From Pseudarthrobacter sp. NBSH8 (GTDB lineage: Bacteria; Actinomycetota; Actinomycetes; Actinomycetales; Micrococcaceae): a stretch of 64,000 nt of DNA. The stretch lies in contig NZ_CP043178.1 of the NCBI RefSeq assembly GCF_014217545.1, positions 1,860,001 through 1,924,000 of the forward strand, read 5' to 3'. Both the position numbers and the translations under genes were made by a program. Shown here piece after piece: positions 1-9,092 of this stretch (the stretch's first letter is position 1; each line of letters starts with the position of its first letter). The notes under the pieces were generated by a model, which saw only the letters and a program-made list of their open reading frames with translations, had not been told where the DNA came from and made no database searches.

Positions 1-2
1 TG

Positions 3-527
3 GACATCGGCTGCGGAACCGGGTTGAATTTTTCCCTGCTGCAGGAGCGCGTTGGTTCTTCCGGGACCATCGTCGGCATCGACCGCAGCGCCGAAATGCT
101 CCACCAGGCGCGGCGCCGCGCCCAGGCCCGCGGCTGGGAGAACGTGATCCTGCTCCAGGCCGACATGGTGCTGCTCGATCCCGGGACCATCGCTGCCCGC
201 ATTGAAGAAGGCGGGGGAGCCGAGGTTTCGGATGCAGCCCTGGCGACCTATTCGTTGTCCCTGATGGGGGACTGGGAGCAGGCGTGGACGAACATGACAA
301 GGCTGCTGGCCACACACGCGCGCGTCGGTGTTGTGGACCTGCAGGAACCGGAGGGATGGGCGCGGTGGTTGACTCCGCTGGCGCGGCTGGCGTGCGCGGT
401 CGGCGGATCCGACATCACCGCCGCCCCCTGGCAGGCCGTGGAGGAACGGTGCGTCGACGTCGTGCGCGCCTCCGCCCGGGGCGGACACCTCCAGATCCGG
501 GCAGGGAAGACGACACGCGACAAATAA
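3..527 (+). CDS. class I SAM-dependent methyltransferase, 5' end cut off by the window
   Basis: The reading frame is open from base 3 and begins inside the SAM-binding glycine motif, read as DIGCGTG. An acidic 'GIDRSAEML' loop and an 'LQADM' strand follow, the usual motif I to III order of class I methyltransferases. The N-terminus lies outside the window. A TTG at 24 is not a credible start because it would cut off motif I. The C-terminal half gives no substrate clue. Such enzymes methylate small molecules or lipids in the cytosol; the substrate here is unknown. Confidence 0.8.
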   Translation, partial: DIGCGTGLNFSLLQERVGSSGTIVGIDRSAEMLHQARRRAQARGWENVILLQADMVLLDPGTIAARIEEGGGAEVSDAALATYSLSLMGDWEQAWTNMTRLLATHARVGVVDLQEPEGWARWLTPLARLACAVGGSDITAAPWQAVEERCVDVVRASARGGHLQIRAGKTTRDK

Positions 528-685
528 GGGCAGCTGCCGCCCACGATCCCATCCCGGCTTTGCAGGGCGCAATGCACCGCTGCCGCCATTAGTTTCTGCT
601 GTGTAGTTCAGATTACTGAACGGTGTCCCGGCCCGGGCCTACCTTGAAGACGTCAGCAAAACCTCTTCCATGGAAGGTCGCCGTC

Positions 686-1138
686 ATGGCTTCTGCATCA
701 GCTATTTCCCGTCCCACCTCAGCTACCGGCATTGGACGGCGCGTCCTCGCCGGGGTCGCCGGAGGCATCGCCGGCGGTATCGTCTTCGGCATGCTCATGG
801 CCGTGATGGGCATGCTGCCCGTCATCGCGTCCATGGTCGGCTCCACCTCCGCGGTGATCGGGTTCGGCGTCCATCTGATGATTTCGGTGATGATCGGCCT
901 CGGCCTGACGGTGCTCTTCGGCAACCGGTTTCTCACCGGGTACGGCCGCGGCGCCCTCGTCGGACTCGGCTACGGGGCCATCTGGTGGGTCCTGGGCCCG
1001 CTGATGATCATGCCGGCCATGATGGGCATGCCCCTTTTTGCTATTGATCTCACCGCCCTGATGAGTCTCATGGGCCACATGATTTATGGCGTTATTCTGG
1101 GAGTGGTGGCGGTCCGCGTCCTCAAGAGCCGGGCATGA
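686..1138 (+). CDS. small polytopic membrane protein of unknown function
   Basis: About 150 residues with roughly four hydrophobic segments rich in Gly, Met and Ala, and a short basic tail (VLKSRA). The ATG at 686 is chosen because GGAAGG lies 8 bases upstream; a start at 623 in the same frame would add a polar, non-conserved-looking extension. The many methionines in and beside the membrane segments could suggest metal handling, but no family was recognised. Its stop overlaps the start of the Crp/Fnr gene in an ATGA junction, so the two are probably co-transcribed. Confidence 0.65.
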   Translation: MASASAISRPTSATGIGRRVLAGVAGGIAGGIVFGMLMAVMGMLPVIASMVGSTSAVIGFGVHLMISVMIGLGLTVLFGNRFLTGYGRGALVGLGYGAIWWVLGPLMIMPAMMGMPLFAIDLTALMSLMGHMIYGVILGVVAVRVLKSRA

Positions 1139-1923
1139 CCGATTCCTGCCGGGTCGATGTGGGGGCCACCGTCTCCGGAGACCTGCGACCGTGGGCCCCG
1201 CGGCAACGAGAGGCCGACCCCCTCATGGCAGGACCCACTGACCCGTTCAGTTGTTTGAATGAAGTTGATCTGTTCGCTGACCTCAGTGCACAGGAGATCG
1301 AGGCCATGGACCTTATGGCCCCGGCCCGGCTGTTCCGCCGCGGCGAGTTGTTGTTCAGCCAAAGTCAGCCCGTCACGGCCCTGTTCATCCTCAAGTCCGG
1401 CCGGGTGCGTGTTTTCCGGGTGGCCGAGGATGGCAAGGCCCTGACCATGGCCATCCTGGAGCCGGGCGCGGTGTTCGGGGAAATGATGCTCGTGGGCCAG
1501 CGGATGTATGACAACTACGCCGAGGCCATCGAAGACGCAGCGATCTGCCAGCTCAGCGTGGACGAGGTGGAACGGTTCCTGCTCTCGGATCCGCGCATCG
1601 CTATCCGGATCTCGCGGCTCCTGGGCGAACAGGTCGCCCGCCTTGAAGAACGCCTCACCGACCTGGCATTGCGGCCGCTCTCGGCCCAAGTGGCGTCCAC
1701 CCTGCTCAAACTCGGTGACGCCGCGGGGCCGCCGCGCTTCGGGCAGGCCCGGACCATCCACCTGACCCACGAACAGCTCGCCGGCCTCCTCGGCGCCTCA
1801 CGGGAGGCCACCAGCAAGATCATGGGTGACCTCACAGCTAAAAAAGCCATCCGCCAGGGCCGCGGACGCATCGTCATCCAGGACCGCGACGTCCTGCGCA
1901 CACTGGCCCGGAGCTCCTCATGA
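1135..1923 (+). CDS. Crp/Fnr-family transcriptional regulator
   Basis: An N-terminal cyclic-nucleotide-binding-type beta-barrel ('LFILKSGRVRVFRV', 'GAVFGEMMLVG') is followed by a dimerisation helix and a C-terminal winged helix with the recognition segment 'LLGASREATSKIMGDL'. The N-terminal Cys cluster of an Fnr-type iron-sulfur sensor is absent, so a ligand- or redox-responsive Crp-like role is more likely. The ATG at 1135 overlaps the preceding stop; an ATG at 1225 would give about 232 residues, closer to the family norm. It is the first regulator of the plus-strand gene run that ends with the ABC importer and probably controls it. Confidence 0.88.
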   Translation: MTDSCRVDVGATVSGDLRPWAPRQREADPLMAGPTDPFSCLNEVDLFADLSAQEIEAMDLMAPARLFRRGELLFSQSQPVTALFILKSGRVRVFRVAEDGKALTMAILEPGAVFGEMMLVGQRMYDNYAEAIEDAAICQLSVDEVERFLLSDPRIAIRISRLLGEQVARLEERLTDLALRPLSAQVASTLLKLGDAAGPPRFGQARTIHLTHEQLAGLLGASREATSKIMGDLTAKKAIRQGRGRIVIQDRDVLRTLARSSS

Positions 1924-2219
1924 TCACCGCCACGTTTTACGGCCAGGTGATCGCCCGCTCCGGCCAGACGGTGTATCTGGAGGGCAACCATTACTTCCCC
2001 CGGGAGTCGCTGGTGCCGGGCACGCTGGAAAACAGCTGGGTCCGCACCCTGTGCTTCTGGAAGGGGGTTGCCCGCTACCACCACGTCCGCGCGGGGGACC
2101 ACCGGGCACCGAACGCCGCCTGGTCCTACCCGCGGCCGACGCCCCTGGCCCGGATGATCAAAGGCCATGTGGCCTTCGCCCCCGGCGGGGGCGTCATCGT
2201 CAGCGGCGCCCGGCCCTGA
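1920..2219 (+). CDS. DUF427 domain protein
   Basis: A 99-residue protein with the DUF427 signature: a 'YFPRESL' segment followed by 'TLCFWKGVARYHHV', the place where family members carry the conserved (C/W)-KG-x-A-x-Y pattern. DUF427 proteins are small cytosolic beta-rich proteins with no firmly established activity. The start overlaps the Crp/Fnr stop (ATGA), implying translational coupling. Placed between a regulator and an AhpD-like protein it is probably part of the same stress- or substrate-linked operon. Confidence 0.82.
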   Translation: MITATFYGQVIARSGQTVYLEGNHYFPRESLVPGTLENSWVRTLCFWKGVARYHHVRAGDHRAPNAAWSYPRPTPLARMIKGHVAFAPGGGVIVSGARP

Positions 2220-2291
2220 CCGGTCGCCTCTGCCGCTTCCTCCGCCCTGCATTTTTGTCCTGTCAGTCCCAATAGATAAGAGAGTTTCCGC

Positions 2292-2840
2292 ATGCCACGC
2301 ATTCCCGCCCACACCGTTGCCACGGCCCCCGAAGCGTCCCAAGGCAACGCCCGGAAACTGGAGCAGAAGATGGGCAAACTGCTCAACATCCACGCCGGGA
2401 TGGCCCACTCACCGGCCGTGATCGCCTCCTACATGGGGATGTCCGCCGCTATCGCCGAACACGGCAGCTATGACGCCCGCACCCGCGAAGCGATTGCCCT
2501 GGCCGTCGGAAACCAGAACGGCTGCGACTACTGCCAGGCCGCCCACACCCTCGCGGCACGCCGGGCAGGGCTGGACGATGAGCAAATCATCGCGATCCGC
2601 GCCGGCGAAGTGAACTTCGACGACAAACTCGAAGCGATCTCCTCGGTCGCCCGCGAAGCCGCGGCCAGGACCGGGAACGTCTCCGACGCGACCTGGCAGG
2701 CCGCCCTAAACGCCGGCTGGAGCGCCGAGGAACTCTCGGAGGCGTTCGCCCACATCGCGGCCAATCTGTTCACCAACTATTTCAACCACTACGCCGGAAC
2801 CGAACTGGACCTGCCAGCCGTCCCGGAACTGACCGCCTAA
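2292..2840 (+). CDS. carboxymuconolactone decarboxylase/AhpD-family protein
   Basis: An all-helical protein of 182 residues with the AhpD-type redox motif CDYCQAAH, that is CxxC followed by His three residues later. This motif supports peroxidase or disulfide-reductase chemistry rather than lactone decarboxylation. The 'EAIALAVGNQNGC' helix leading into the motif is typical. The ATG at 2292 is the natural start, about 70 bases after the DUF427 stop. Position before a radical SAM gene suggests protection from, or handling of, oxidants in that pathway; this is inference. Confidence 0.85.
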   Translation: MPRIPAHTVATAPEASQGNARKLEQKMGKLLNIHAGMAHSPAVIASYMGMSAAIAEHGSYDARTREAIALAVGNQNGCDYCQAAHTLAARRAGLDDEQIIAIRAGEVNFDDKLEAISSVAREAAARTGNVSDATWQAALNAGWSAEELSEAFAHIAANLFTNYFNHYAGTELDLPAVPELTA

Positions 2841-2870
2841 GACACCTCACACCAGCACAGCAGGAGAACC

Positions 2871-4295
2871 ATGAAGATCGCAGCCCTCCTCCGGAGCGTC
2901 GAGCTCCTCACACGCCCGGTCCACCCGGAGAGCAGGGCCGCGATGGATCAGCGCTGGGCCGGGCTCCCCGGACACGTGAAGACACCGGCGCAGCTGCTGG
3001 GACGAAGCGCCGTCGGGTGCGAAGGCACCCACGGCGTGTTTCCCAAATGCAATCTGACCTGCTCACCGTGCTACCACTCAGCGGACGCGAACAAAGTCCG
3101 GATCGACGGCGAACACACCATCACAGCCGTCACACAACAAATGGAGTTCCTGCGCCGGGTCCGCGGCCCCCGCGCCCACGCCCAGCTGATCGGCGGAGAA
3201 GTCAGCCTGCTCCCGGCCAACGACCACGCCGCAGCACTGCAAGCCATGCACGCTAACGGCCGCGAACCCATGTCCATGACCCACGGCGATTTCGACTACG
3301 ACTACCTCCTGGACGTCGTCCTGGACGACGAGGGCCGCCCCCGGTTCCGGAAAGTGTCCTTTGCCGCCCACTTCGATTCCCTGATGCGGGGACGTCGCGG
3401 GGCCGTACGCCCCCGTAATGAAGCCGAACTGAACCCGTTCCGTGCCCGGTTCGCGGAAATGTTCGTTGCCCTTAAACACGACCACGGCGTCAGCTCCTAT
3501 ATTGCCCACAACATGACCGTTACCCCCGCCAATGTCGACCAGGTCGCCGAGGTGACCCACGCGGTGCTGGGCATGCCGTACGACATGCTCTCCTTCCAGC
3601 CGGCTGCTTACATCGGGGATGACCGGAGATGGTCCGAGGACTTCGAGGAGATCACCATCGACGCCGTCTGGTCCCGCATCGAAGCAGGCGCCGGCCAACC
3701 CATTCCCTGGCAGGGAACCCAGTTCGGGGACACCCGGTGCAACCGGACCGCCGTCGCCCTCAGCACCGGATCCGTGCTCACCCCACTGCTGGACCCGGAC
3801 GATCCCCGGGACCTCGCCGCGCGCGACAGGCTCCTGAATCACCACGGCGGCATGTATTTCGGCGGCACCCCTGCGTGGATCGTCGGCACCAAAATCCTCC
3901 GGGCACTCCTGGCCCACCCGGACGACCTTCCCGTCATCGTGTCCTTTGCCCGCCGCCTCGTGCGCCGGGCCGGCGGCCTGGGTGCGGTGGCGTCCGCTGC
4001 CTGGAGCCGCCGGCTGTCGTTCAAAACGTTCGTGGTGCACAACTTCATGGACGCCGCAGACGTCGCACCGGCATGGGCGCTAATGGAGCGCGGCGTGACC
4101 AGCGCTGACCCGAAGATCCGGGAAACCCAGGAACGCCTCGGCTCCTGCATGTACGCGATGAGCCACCCCGAAACCGGGCGCCTCGTCCCGGCCTGCGTCC
4201 AGCATTCGAGCCTGGACGCGGCAGAAAACGCCGGGCTGCGAAAAATGCTCCCTCTCCGCCCCGTCACACCGGCGGCCGCGGAGCCGCAGCCGTGA
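2871..4295 (+). CDS. radical SAM protein of unknown specificity
   Basis: 474 residues. The radical SAM 4Fe-4S cluster motif CNLTCSPC (Cys60, Cys64, Cys67, CxxxCxxC) sits in an N-terminal TIM-barrel region, followed by a 'LIGGEVSLL' glycine segment. A later 'SCMYAM...VPACVQH' region with two more cysteines could bind an auxiliary cluster. A good RBS (GCAGGAG) precedes the ATG. The enzyme should cleave SAM reductively in the cytosol; the substrate is unknown. Gene order ties it to the AhpD-like protein upstream and an importer downstream, whose lipoprotein gene starts 71 bases after this stop. Confidence 0.85.
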   Translation: MKIAALLRSVELLTRPVHPESRAAMDQRWAGLPGHVKTPAQLLGRSAVGCEGTHGVFPKCNLTCSPCYHSADANKVRIDGEHTITAVTQQMEFLRRVRGPRAHAQLIGGEVSLLPANDHAAALQAMHANGREPMSMTHGDFDYDYLLDVVLDDEGRPRFRKVSFAAHFDSLMRGRRGAVRPRNEAELNPFRARFAEMFVALKHDHGVSSYIAHNMTVTPANVDQVAEVTHAVLGMPYDMLSFQPAAYIGDDRRWSEDFEEITIDAVWSRIEAGAGQPIPWQGTQFGDTRCNRTAVALSTGSVLTPLLDPDDPRDLAARDRLLNHHGGMYFGGTPAWIVGTKILRALLAHPDDLPVIVSFARRLVRRAGGLGAVASAAWSRRLSFKTFVVHNFMDAADVAPAWALMERGVTSADPKIRETQERLGSCMYAMSHPETGRLVPACVQHSSLDAAENAGLRKMLPLRPVTPAAAEPQP

Positions 4296-4366
4296 GAACA
4301 GCCAACACCCGGCGAAGAGGCCCCGCCGTAGCCGATCACCACCCTGACAGGACCGTCACACCGCCC

Positions 4367-5611
4367 ATGACTTTTACCCTCCGCGCCAGAAATATGCTCA
4401 CCGGTGCGGCCGCGATCGCGGTCGCTGCGCTGGCCCTGGCCGGCTGCGCCGCCCCACCGGCGGCGCAGACCGACTTCACAGGCTGGGACCAGGTCACCGC
4501 AGCTGCCCAGGGCCAGACCGTGCGCCTTTGGATGTATGGCGGCGACGAGCAGGCCAATTCCTACGTCGATAACACCCTGACACCCGCGGCGGCGAAAGAA
4601 GGGGTCACGCTTCAACGCGTCCCGGTCGCCGACACGAAAGATGCCCTGAACCGTGTCCTGACCGAAGTGCAGGCCGGAACAAGAGAGGGCGGCGTCGACC
4701 TTGTCTGGGTCAACGGCGATAACTTCGGCACCGGCAAGCAGGCCGGGGCATGGTGGTGCGGCTGGACCCCGATGCTGCCCAATATGAAACTCACCGCGCC
4801 GTCGGATCCGCTGCTGGCCAACGATTTCGGGACACCGGTTGAGGGCTGCGAAGCGCCGTGGAGCAAGGCCCAGTTCAGCTTCGCGTACAACTCCGCCACC
4901 GTCACCGACCCGCCGAAGACCCTGGCAGGGCTGCTGGACTGGGCCCGGACGCACCCGGGCCGCTTCACGTACCCGGCACCGCCGGACTTCACCGGCTCCG
5001 TCTTCACCCGGCAGGTGCTTTACAGCGTCTCCGGCGGATACACCAACGTGCCGCTGGGCTTCGACCGGGCCTCATTCGACAGGCTCACCCCGGCCCTGTT
5101 CGACACGCTCACCGGCCTTGCCCCGTCGCTGTGGCGCGAAGGGAAGACATACCCGAAAACATCCGGGGAACTGAACGCCCTGTTCGCCGGCGGACAGGTC
5201 GATTTCACCATGACCTACGGCCCGGCCACCCTGACCAAACTCGTCGCCGACGGCACCTACCCGGCGGCCACGAAAGTCCTCACCCTGGACGAAGGTACGG
5301 TGGGGAACGCGAGCTTCCTGGCGATCCCGTCAACCTCCGGGCACCAGGCGGGGGCAATGGTCGTCGCGAACCTGGCGCTCTCCCCGGAACAGCAGGCCGC
5401 CAAAGCGGACCCGCGAGTCTGGGGGCAGTTCCCGGTTCTTGACCCGGCCGCGCTCAGCGCTCCTCAGCGGGCCATGTTCGATGCCCTGCCGCCATCGCCG
5501 GTGGTTCCCGCCTACGATGTGCTGTCGAAAAGCGCCAACCCGGAACTTTCGGCCGCATGGGTGCCGGAACTCGACGAGGCCTGGCGGCGTCAGATCCTCA
5601 CGGGCCGGTGA
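4367..5611 (+). CDS. YnjB-type ABC transporter substrate-binding lipoprotein
   Basis: A signal peptide ends in a lipobox (LALAGC, Cys27 from the ATG at 4367), so the protein is a membrane-anchored binding protein. The mature part resembles E. coli YnjB: 'WMYGGDEQANSYVD', then 'GVDLVWVNGDNF', the family's conserved WVNG(D/E)NF segment. A GTG at 4292 would overlap the radical SAM stop but adds 25 polar residues before the signal peptide, so 4367 is preferred. With the next three genes it forms a complete importer. The substrate of YnjBCD systems is not established; related families carry thiamine, iron or polyamines. Confidence 0.85.
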   Translation: MTFTLRARNMLTGAAAIAVAALALAGCAAPPAAQTDFTGWDQVTAAAQGQTVRLWMYGGDEQANSYVDNTLTPAAAKEGVTLQRVPVADTKDALNRVLTEVQAGTREGGVDLVWVNGDNFGTGKQAGAWWCGWTPMLPNMKLTAPSDPLLANDFGTPVEGCEAPWSKAQFSFAYNSATVTDPPKTLAGLLDWARTHPGRFTYPAPPDFTGSVFTRQVLYSVSGGYTNVPLGFDRASFDRLTPALFDTLTGLAPSLWREGKTYPKTSGELNALFAGGQVDFTMTYGPATLTKLVADGTYPAATKVLTLDEGTVGNASFLAIPSTSGHQAGAMVVANLALSPEQQAAKADPRVWGQFPVLDPAALSAPQRAMFDALPPSPVVPAYDVLSKSANPELSAAWVPELDEAWRRQILTGR

Positions 5612-5615
5612 CGCA

Positions 5616-6479
5616 GTGGTCTCCAGCCGTGCCCCGCTGAGCCCGCGCAGACCCCTGCCGCCGGCGCTGATGACTGCCCCGGCGGTGCTGATGGCATCCT
5701 TCGTCGTTTTGGGCGGGCTGCTGACCGCAGCCGCCCAAAGCCTGGGCCTGCTGCCCCTGGCCGGCAGCCCGTCACTGACCCTCGGGGCATACACCGCGGT
5801 GGCCCCGGACCTTCCAGCCGCTATCGGCCTGTCCCTGGCCATCGCGTCGGCGTCAACCATCGCCGCTTCCGTCGTGGGGTTCACGGCGGCCCTGGTCATG
5901 GTCCAGGGCCGCTGGTGCGGCCGGGTCGTTGCCGCCGTCAGTACCCTCACGATCCCTTTTCCGCACATCGTCGGGGCCGCGTCCGTCGGGTTGCTGCTCT
6001 CGGACTCCGGCCTGCTGTCCCGGCTGACCGGGGCGGGGGAGGCCTGGCCGCGGCTGGTCGGAGGCCCCTGGTGGATCGCGGTCATTGCCGACTACAGCTG
6101 GAAGGAATCAGCCTTCGTCGCCCTGGTCGTCACCGGCGCCCTGATCACCCGCTCAACGGGCTATGACGAAACGGCGGCCCTCCTGGGAGCCGGCCGCATC
6201 CGGCGCATCCGGCACGTCTTGGTGCCGCTGAGCCTTCCGGCGCTGACTGTTTCCGCAACGATCGTCTTCGTTTACACCTTCGGCTCCTACGAGGTCGCCT
6301 GGCTCCTCGGCCGGCCCTATCCCGAACCTCTTCCGGTGATGGCGCTGCGGGTTTTCGGCTCCGCGTCGTTGACGTCCCGGCCCGAGGCCGCAGCCCTCGC
6401 GATGGTGACCACGATCGTGTCCTTCGGGGCCGCCACCGCAGCGTTCGCCCTCCTGAGGAGGATTCCGCTATGGCGGTGA
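5616..6479 (+). CDS. ABC transporter permease (YnjC N-terminal-half type)
   Basis: About 287 residues with six or so membrane spans. The binding-protein-dependent transport loop is visible as 'YDETAALLGAGRIRRIRHVLVPLSLPAL', the EAA-type coupling region. The GTG at 5616 lies 4 bases after the binding-protein stop; an ATG at 5670 is an alternative. In E. coli YnjC both permease halves are one polypeptide, whereas here they are two genes. It overlaps the next permease by 10 bases. Confidence 0.85.
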   Translation: MVSSRAPLSPRRPLPPALMTAPAVLMASFVVLGGLLTAAAQSLGLLPLAGSPSLTLGAYTAVAPDLPAAIGLSLAIASASTIAASVVGFTAALVMVQGRWCGRVVAAVSTLTIPFPHIVGAASVGLLLSDSGLLSRLTGAGEAWPRLVGGPWWIAVIADYSWKESAFVALVVTGALITRSTGYDETAALLGAGRIRRIRHVLVPLSLPALTVSATIVFVYTFGSYEVAWLLGRPYPEPLPVMALRVFGSASLTSRPEAAALAMVTTIVSFGAATAAFALLRRIPLWR

Positions 6480-7336
6480 CGCTTCCTGCGGGCCCGCGGA
6501 CACCCTGGACGCCGCCGCGCGGGGACGGCTCGGCCCTGAGGGCCTCCCGCGCCCCGGGCCGGGCGGGACGCACAGTGCTGACCCTGGCGCTGGCGTCGTG
6601 GTTCCTCCTTCCCCTGGCACCGCTGGGACTGTGGCTCTTCGCGGACCGCTGGTCCTATCCGGCCGCCATGCCCGATGTCTGGGGCTTCGACGGCGTCCGG
6701 TCGGCCTTGGCCCAGGGCGCGGTCCCGGCCTGCGCCCGTTCCCTGGGCCTGGGACTGGCGGTCAGCGCCGTCGCCACCCCGCTCGGCGCGCTGGCCGCCC
6801 GGGCCCTGGCCTACCACCGGGTCCCCTTCCCCGCGGCCGTCAACGCCGTGCTGTTTGCACCGTTGGCGCTCCCGGCGTTCGCGGCGGCCTTCGGGCTCAA
6901 CGTGCTGCTCCTGAGGCTGCAGGTCCCGCCCCTGGCCGGGGTGATCCTCATCCTCAGCGCCTACGCCCTGCCGTACACGACGTACACCATGCGTGTGGCC
7001 TACGGGGCGCATGACCGTGGCTTTGAAGACGAGGCCCGCACCCTGGGAGCCACCCGGTGGCAGGTCCTTACCCGGGTGCAGGTGCCGCTGCTGGCCCCGG
7101 CACTGGCACGCAGTGCGTTCCTGGCCTTCCTGGTCGGCTGGAGCGACTACCTCATCACGCTTCTGGTCGGCGGCGGCGCATTTACCACCGTTCCGCTTCT
7201 CGTCGCTTCGGCCGCCTCGGGCACGGGCAACGATTCCGTCGTTGCGGTGCTGTCAGCGACGGCAGTCCTTCCACCGCTGATCGTGCTGCTGGGTCTTGGC
7301 TTCTTCGCACGCAAACCCCCGGGAGATCTATCATGA
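6470..7336 (+). CDS. ABC transporter permease, second subunit
   Basis: 288 residues, about six membrane spans, with the EAA coupling loop 'FEDEARTLGATRWQVLTRVQVP' before the penultimate spans. The start overlaps the upstream permease gene and the stop overlaps the ATPase gene (ATGA), a sign of translational coupling and fixed stoichiometry. Together with the upstream permease it forms the membrane channel of the YnjBCD-like importer. Confidence 0.87.
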   Translation: MAVTLPAGPRTPWTPPRGDGSALRASRAPGRAGRTVLTLALASWFLLPLAPLGLWLFADRWSYPAAMPDVWGFDGVRSALAQGAVPACARSLGLGLAVSAVATPLGALAARALAYHRVPFPAAVNAVLFAPLALPAFAAAFGLNVLLLRLQVPPLAGVILILSAYALPYTTYTMRVAYGAHDRGFEDEARTLGATRWQVLTRVQVPLLAPALARSAFLAFLVGWSDYLITLLVGGGAFTTVPLLVASAASGTGNDSVVAVLSATAVLPPLIVLLGLGFFARKPPGDLS

Positions 7337-8451
7337 GCGACACGTTGGTTATCGAAGGACTTTCGAAGTCTTTCAGTAGCTCATCAGCGCAGGTCCTGAA
7401 GGACGTGCACCTCACTCTGGAGGGCGGTTCATGCACTGCCGTCCTGGGGCCGTCCGGGTCAGGGAAAAGTACGCTGCTGCGCGCCGTGGCCGGACTCGAA
7501 GCCACGGACGCCGGACGGATCGTTCTTCGTGGCACCGATCTGGCCCGGGTCAGCCCCGAACACCGCGGCATGGCCCTGGTCTCCCAGCGCCCGCTGCTGT
7601 TCCCCCACCTGAGCGTCCTGGACAATGTGGCCTTCGCTGCTGCCGTCCGCGGTGTCCGCCGCCGGGCCGCCCGCGCCGATGCCGCCCATTTCCTGGACCT
7701 GGTGCAGCTTGAAGGGTACGGCAGCCGTCCCGTGACGGCCCTCTCCGGCGGGCAAGCCCAGCGGGTGGCCATCGCACGGGCCCTGGCCGCCCGGCCTGCC
7801 ATCCTGCTCCTGGACGAGCCGTTCAGCGCCCTTGACCAGGAACTGCGCTCCACCATGCACGAGCTGCTGGCACAGCTGCGGGAGCGGCTGGCCCCCACCA
7901 TCCTCATGGTCACCCATGACCGCGACGAAGCGGCCGCCGTCGCCGACCACATCGCGCTCCTCAGCCGCGGCAGGCTGCTCCAGCACGACCGCGTCGACCT
8001 CGTATACTCCCGGCCCGCGTCCCTGGAAGTCCACCGGCTCATGGGCGGCACAAACGAAGTTACAGGAACTGTCCGGGACGGAGTCCACTACTCGGCCCTG
8101 GGCGACCTTGACCTGCCGGCGGACACCGACTGGCCCGACGGCCCTGGCGTGATGGTCATCCGCCAGGAAAGCATCGGCATCCAGGAGAATGCCCGGGGCC
8201 CCGCAGGGCACGGCGTGCCCGCGATCGTGACGGACATCCGGGTGCTGGGACCCCGCCGGCTGGTCACCGTCGATGTGTCCGGTATCGCCCTCCAGGCAGA
8301 GGCGCCCTGGGGCCGTCTGCTGGGCGTCGGTGATGCCATTCGTCTCACGATCCCGATCTCCGCGCGGGCGTTCATCCCCGACCCGCCGGGCACCAACGGA
8401 CCCACCACGGGCGACACCGCCGCCGCAGTCATGGCCACCGGGAGAACCTGA
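7333..8451 (+). CDS. ABC transporter ATP-binding protein (YnjD/PotA-like)
   Basis: 372 residues. Walker A is GPSGSGKST, the Q-loop is VSQRPLLF, the signature is LSGGQAQRVAIARALA, Walker B is ILLLDEPFSALD and the switch histidine is in VTHDRDEA. After the nucleotide-binding domain, about 130 residues form a TOBE-like regulatory domain, as in MalK/PotA-type subunits. It powers import through the two upstream permeases. All three membrane-complex genes overlap or nearly touch. Confidence 0.92.
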   Translation: MSDTLVIEGLSKSFSSSSAQVLKDVHLTLEGGSCTAVLGPSGSGKSTLLRAVAGLEATDAGRIVLRGTDLARVSPEHRGMALVSQRPLLFPHLSVLDNVAFAAAVRGVRRRAARADAAHFLDLVQLEGYGSRPVTALSGGQAQRVAIARALAARPAILLLDEPFSALDQELRSTMHELLAQLRERLAPTILMVTHDRDEAAAVADHIALLSRGRLLQHDRVDLVYSRPASLEVHRLMGGTNEVTGTVRDGVHYSALGDLDLPADTDWPDGPGVMVIRQESIGIQENARGPAGHGVPAIVTDIRVLGPRRLVTVDVSGIALQAEAPWGRLLGVGDAIRLTIPISARAFIPDPPGTNGPTTGDTAAAVMATGRT

Positions 8452-8519
8452 CGGTCCGGCGCCCACGGTCGACGTCTCCGAACATCCCGCCCGGGAACTG
8501 CCGGGGTAAGAAAACGAAC

Positions 8520-8770
8520 ATGACCATGAGACCTCCCCTGACACGGACCGTTGCCCCGGCAGCAGGGACCCTACTCACGCTCGGGCTGGCCGCCCGCGGC
8601 GCCGGCGCGGACCCCGCTGAACAACCCTCTGCCCTCCGGCCAGCCCAGCTCCGGAGGCGCCCTGGTCATCGGCTCGGCCTGCTTCCCCGAGCGCGAGACG
8701 CTGGCCGAGATCCGAGCCGGCAGGGGAGGCAGCAGCGTCCACGCCAGGCCGCACGAACGGCGAACACACA
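8520..8770 (+). pseudogene. remnant of a ProX/OsmF-type glycine betaine-binding lipoprotein gene
   Basis: From ATG 8520 the frame reads like a signal peptide (LLTLGLAA). After a shift into the frame that opens at 8551 it continues 'NNPLPSGQPSSGGALVIGS' and 'FPERETLAEI', the first strand of osmoprotectant-binding proteins (consensus LVIGS-x-x-F-x-E-x-x-x-L-A-E-I). The lipobox Cys is changed to Arg in this reading and the rest of the protein is missing. A frameshift plus 3' truncation makes function very unlikely. Confidence 0.55.
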
Positions 8771-8774
8771 ATAG

Positions 8775-9092
8775 AGGGACAGGTCCTGAGCAGATTCATC
8801 TTTATCAAGAGGGGCCGGCCATTCCTTCGTGGCAGCCGAGGACCTCACTGCGGCTCAAGCCCTGGACTACGGCACCGGTTCCTGTCCGACGAGGACGGGA
8901 AGTTCACCCTCCCGGATGTGCATCGACTTGAGCTCGCGGCAGAGCGTACGTCGATGCCCATATGGTCCTGATGCTCGGCGTGCCAGCAGCGCAAGGTCTC
9001 CGGGGCCAGTGCGTTATGCGGTGGAGGGGGAATGGGAAGTCCTGGGGGCCTCTCGAAAAGGTCGTCGGTGTATAACCTGCTGAGTATTATAG
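8775..9092 (+). other. no recognisable gene
   Basis: Short open frames here have no family signature. The stretch lies between a broken binding-protein gene and the operator region of the CsoR-like regulator and is probably decayed coding DNA plus the upstream promoter region. Confidence 0.5.

Noticed and set aside
8829..9083. 84-codon frame after the ProX-like remnant
   Set aside because: No recognisable domain and no RBS; most likely decayed DNA.
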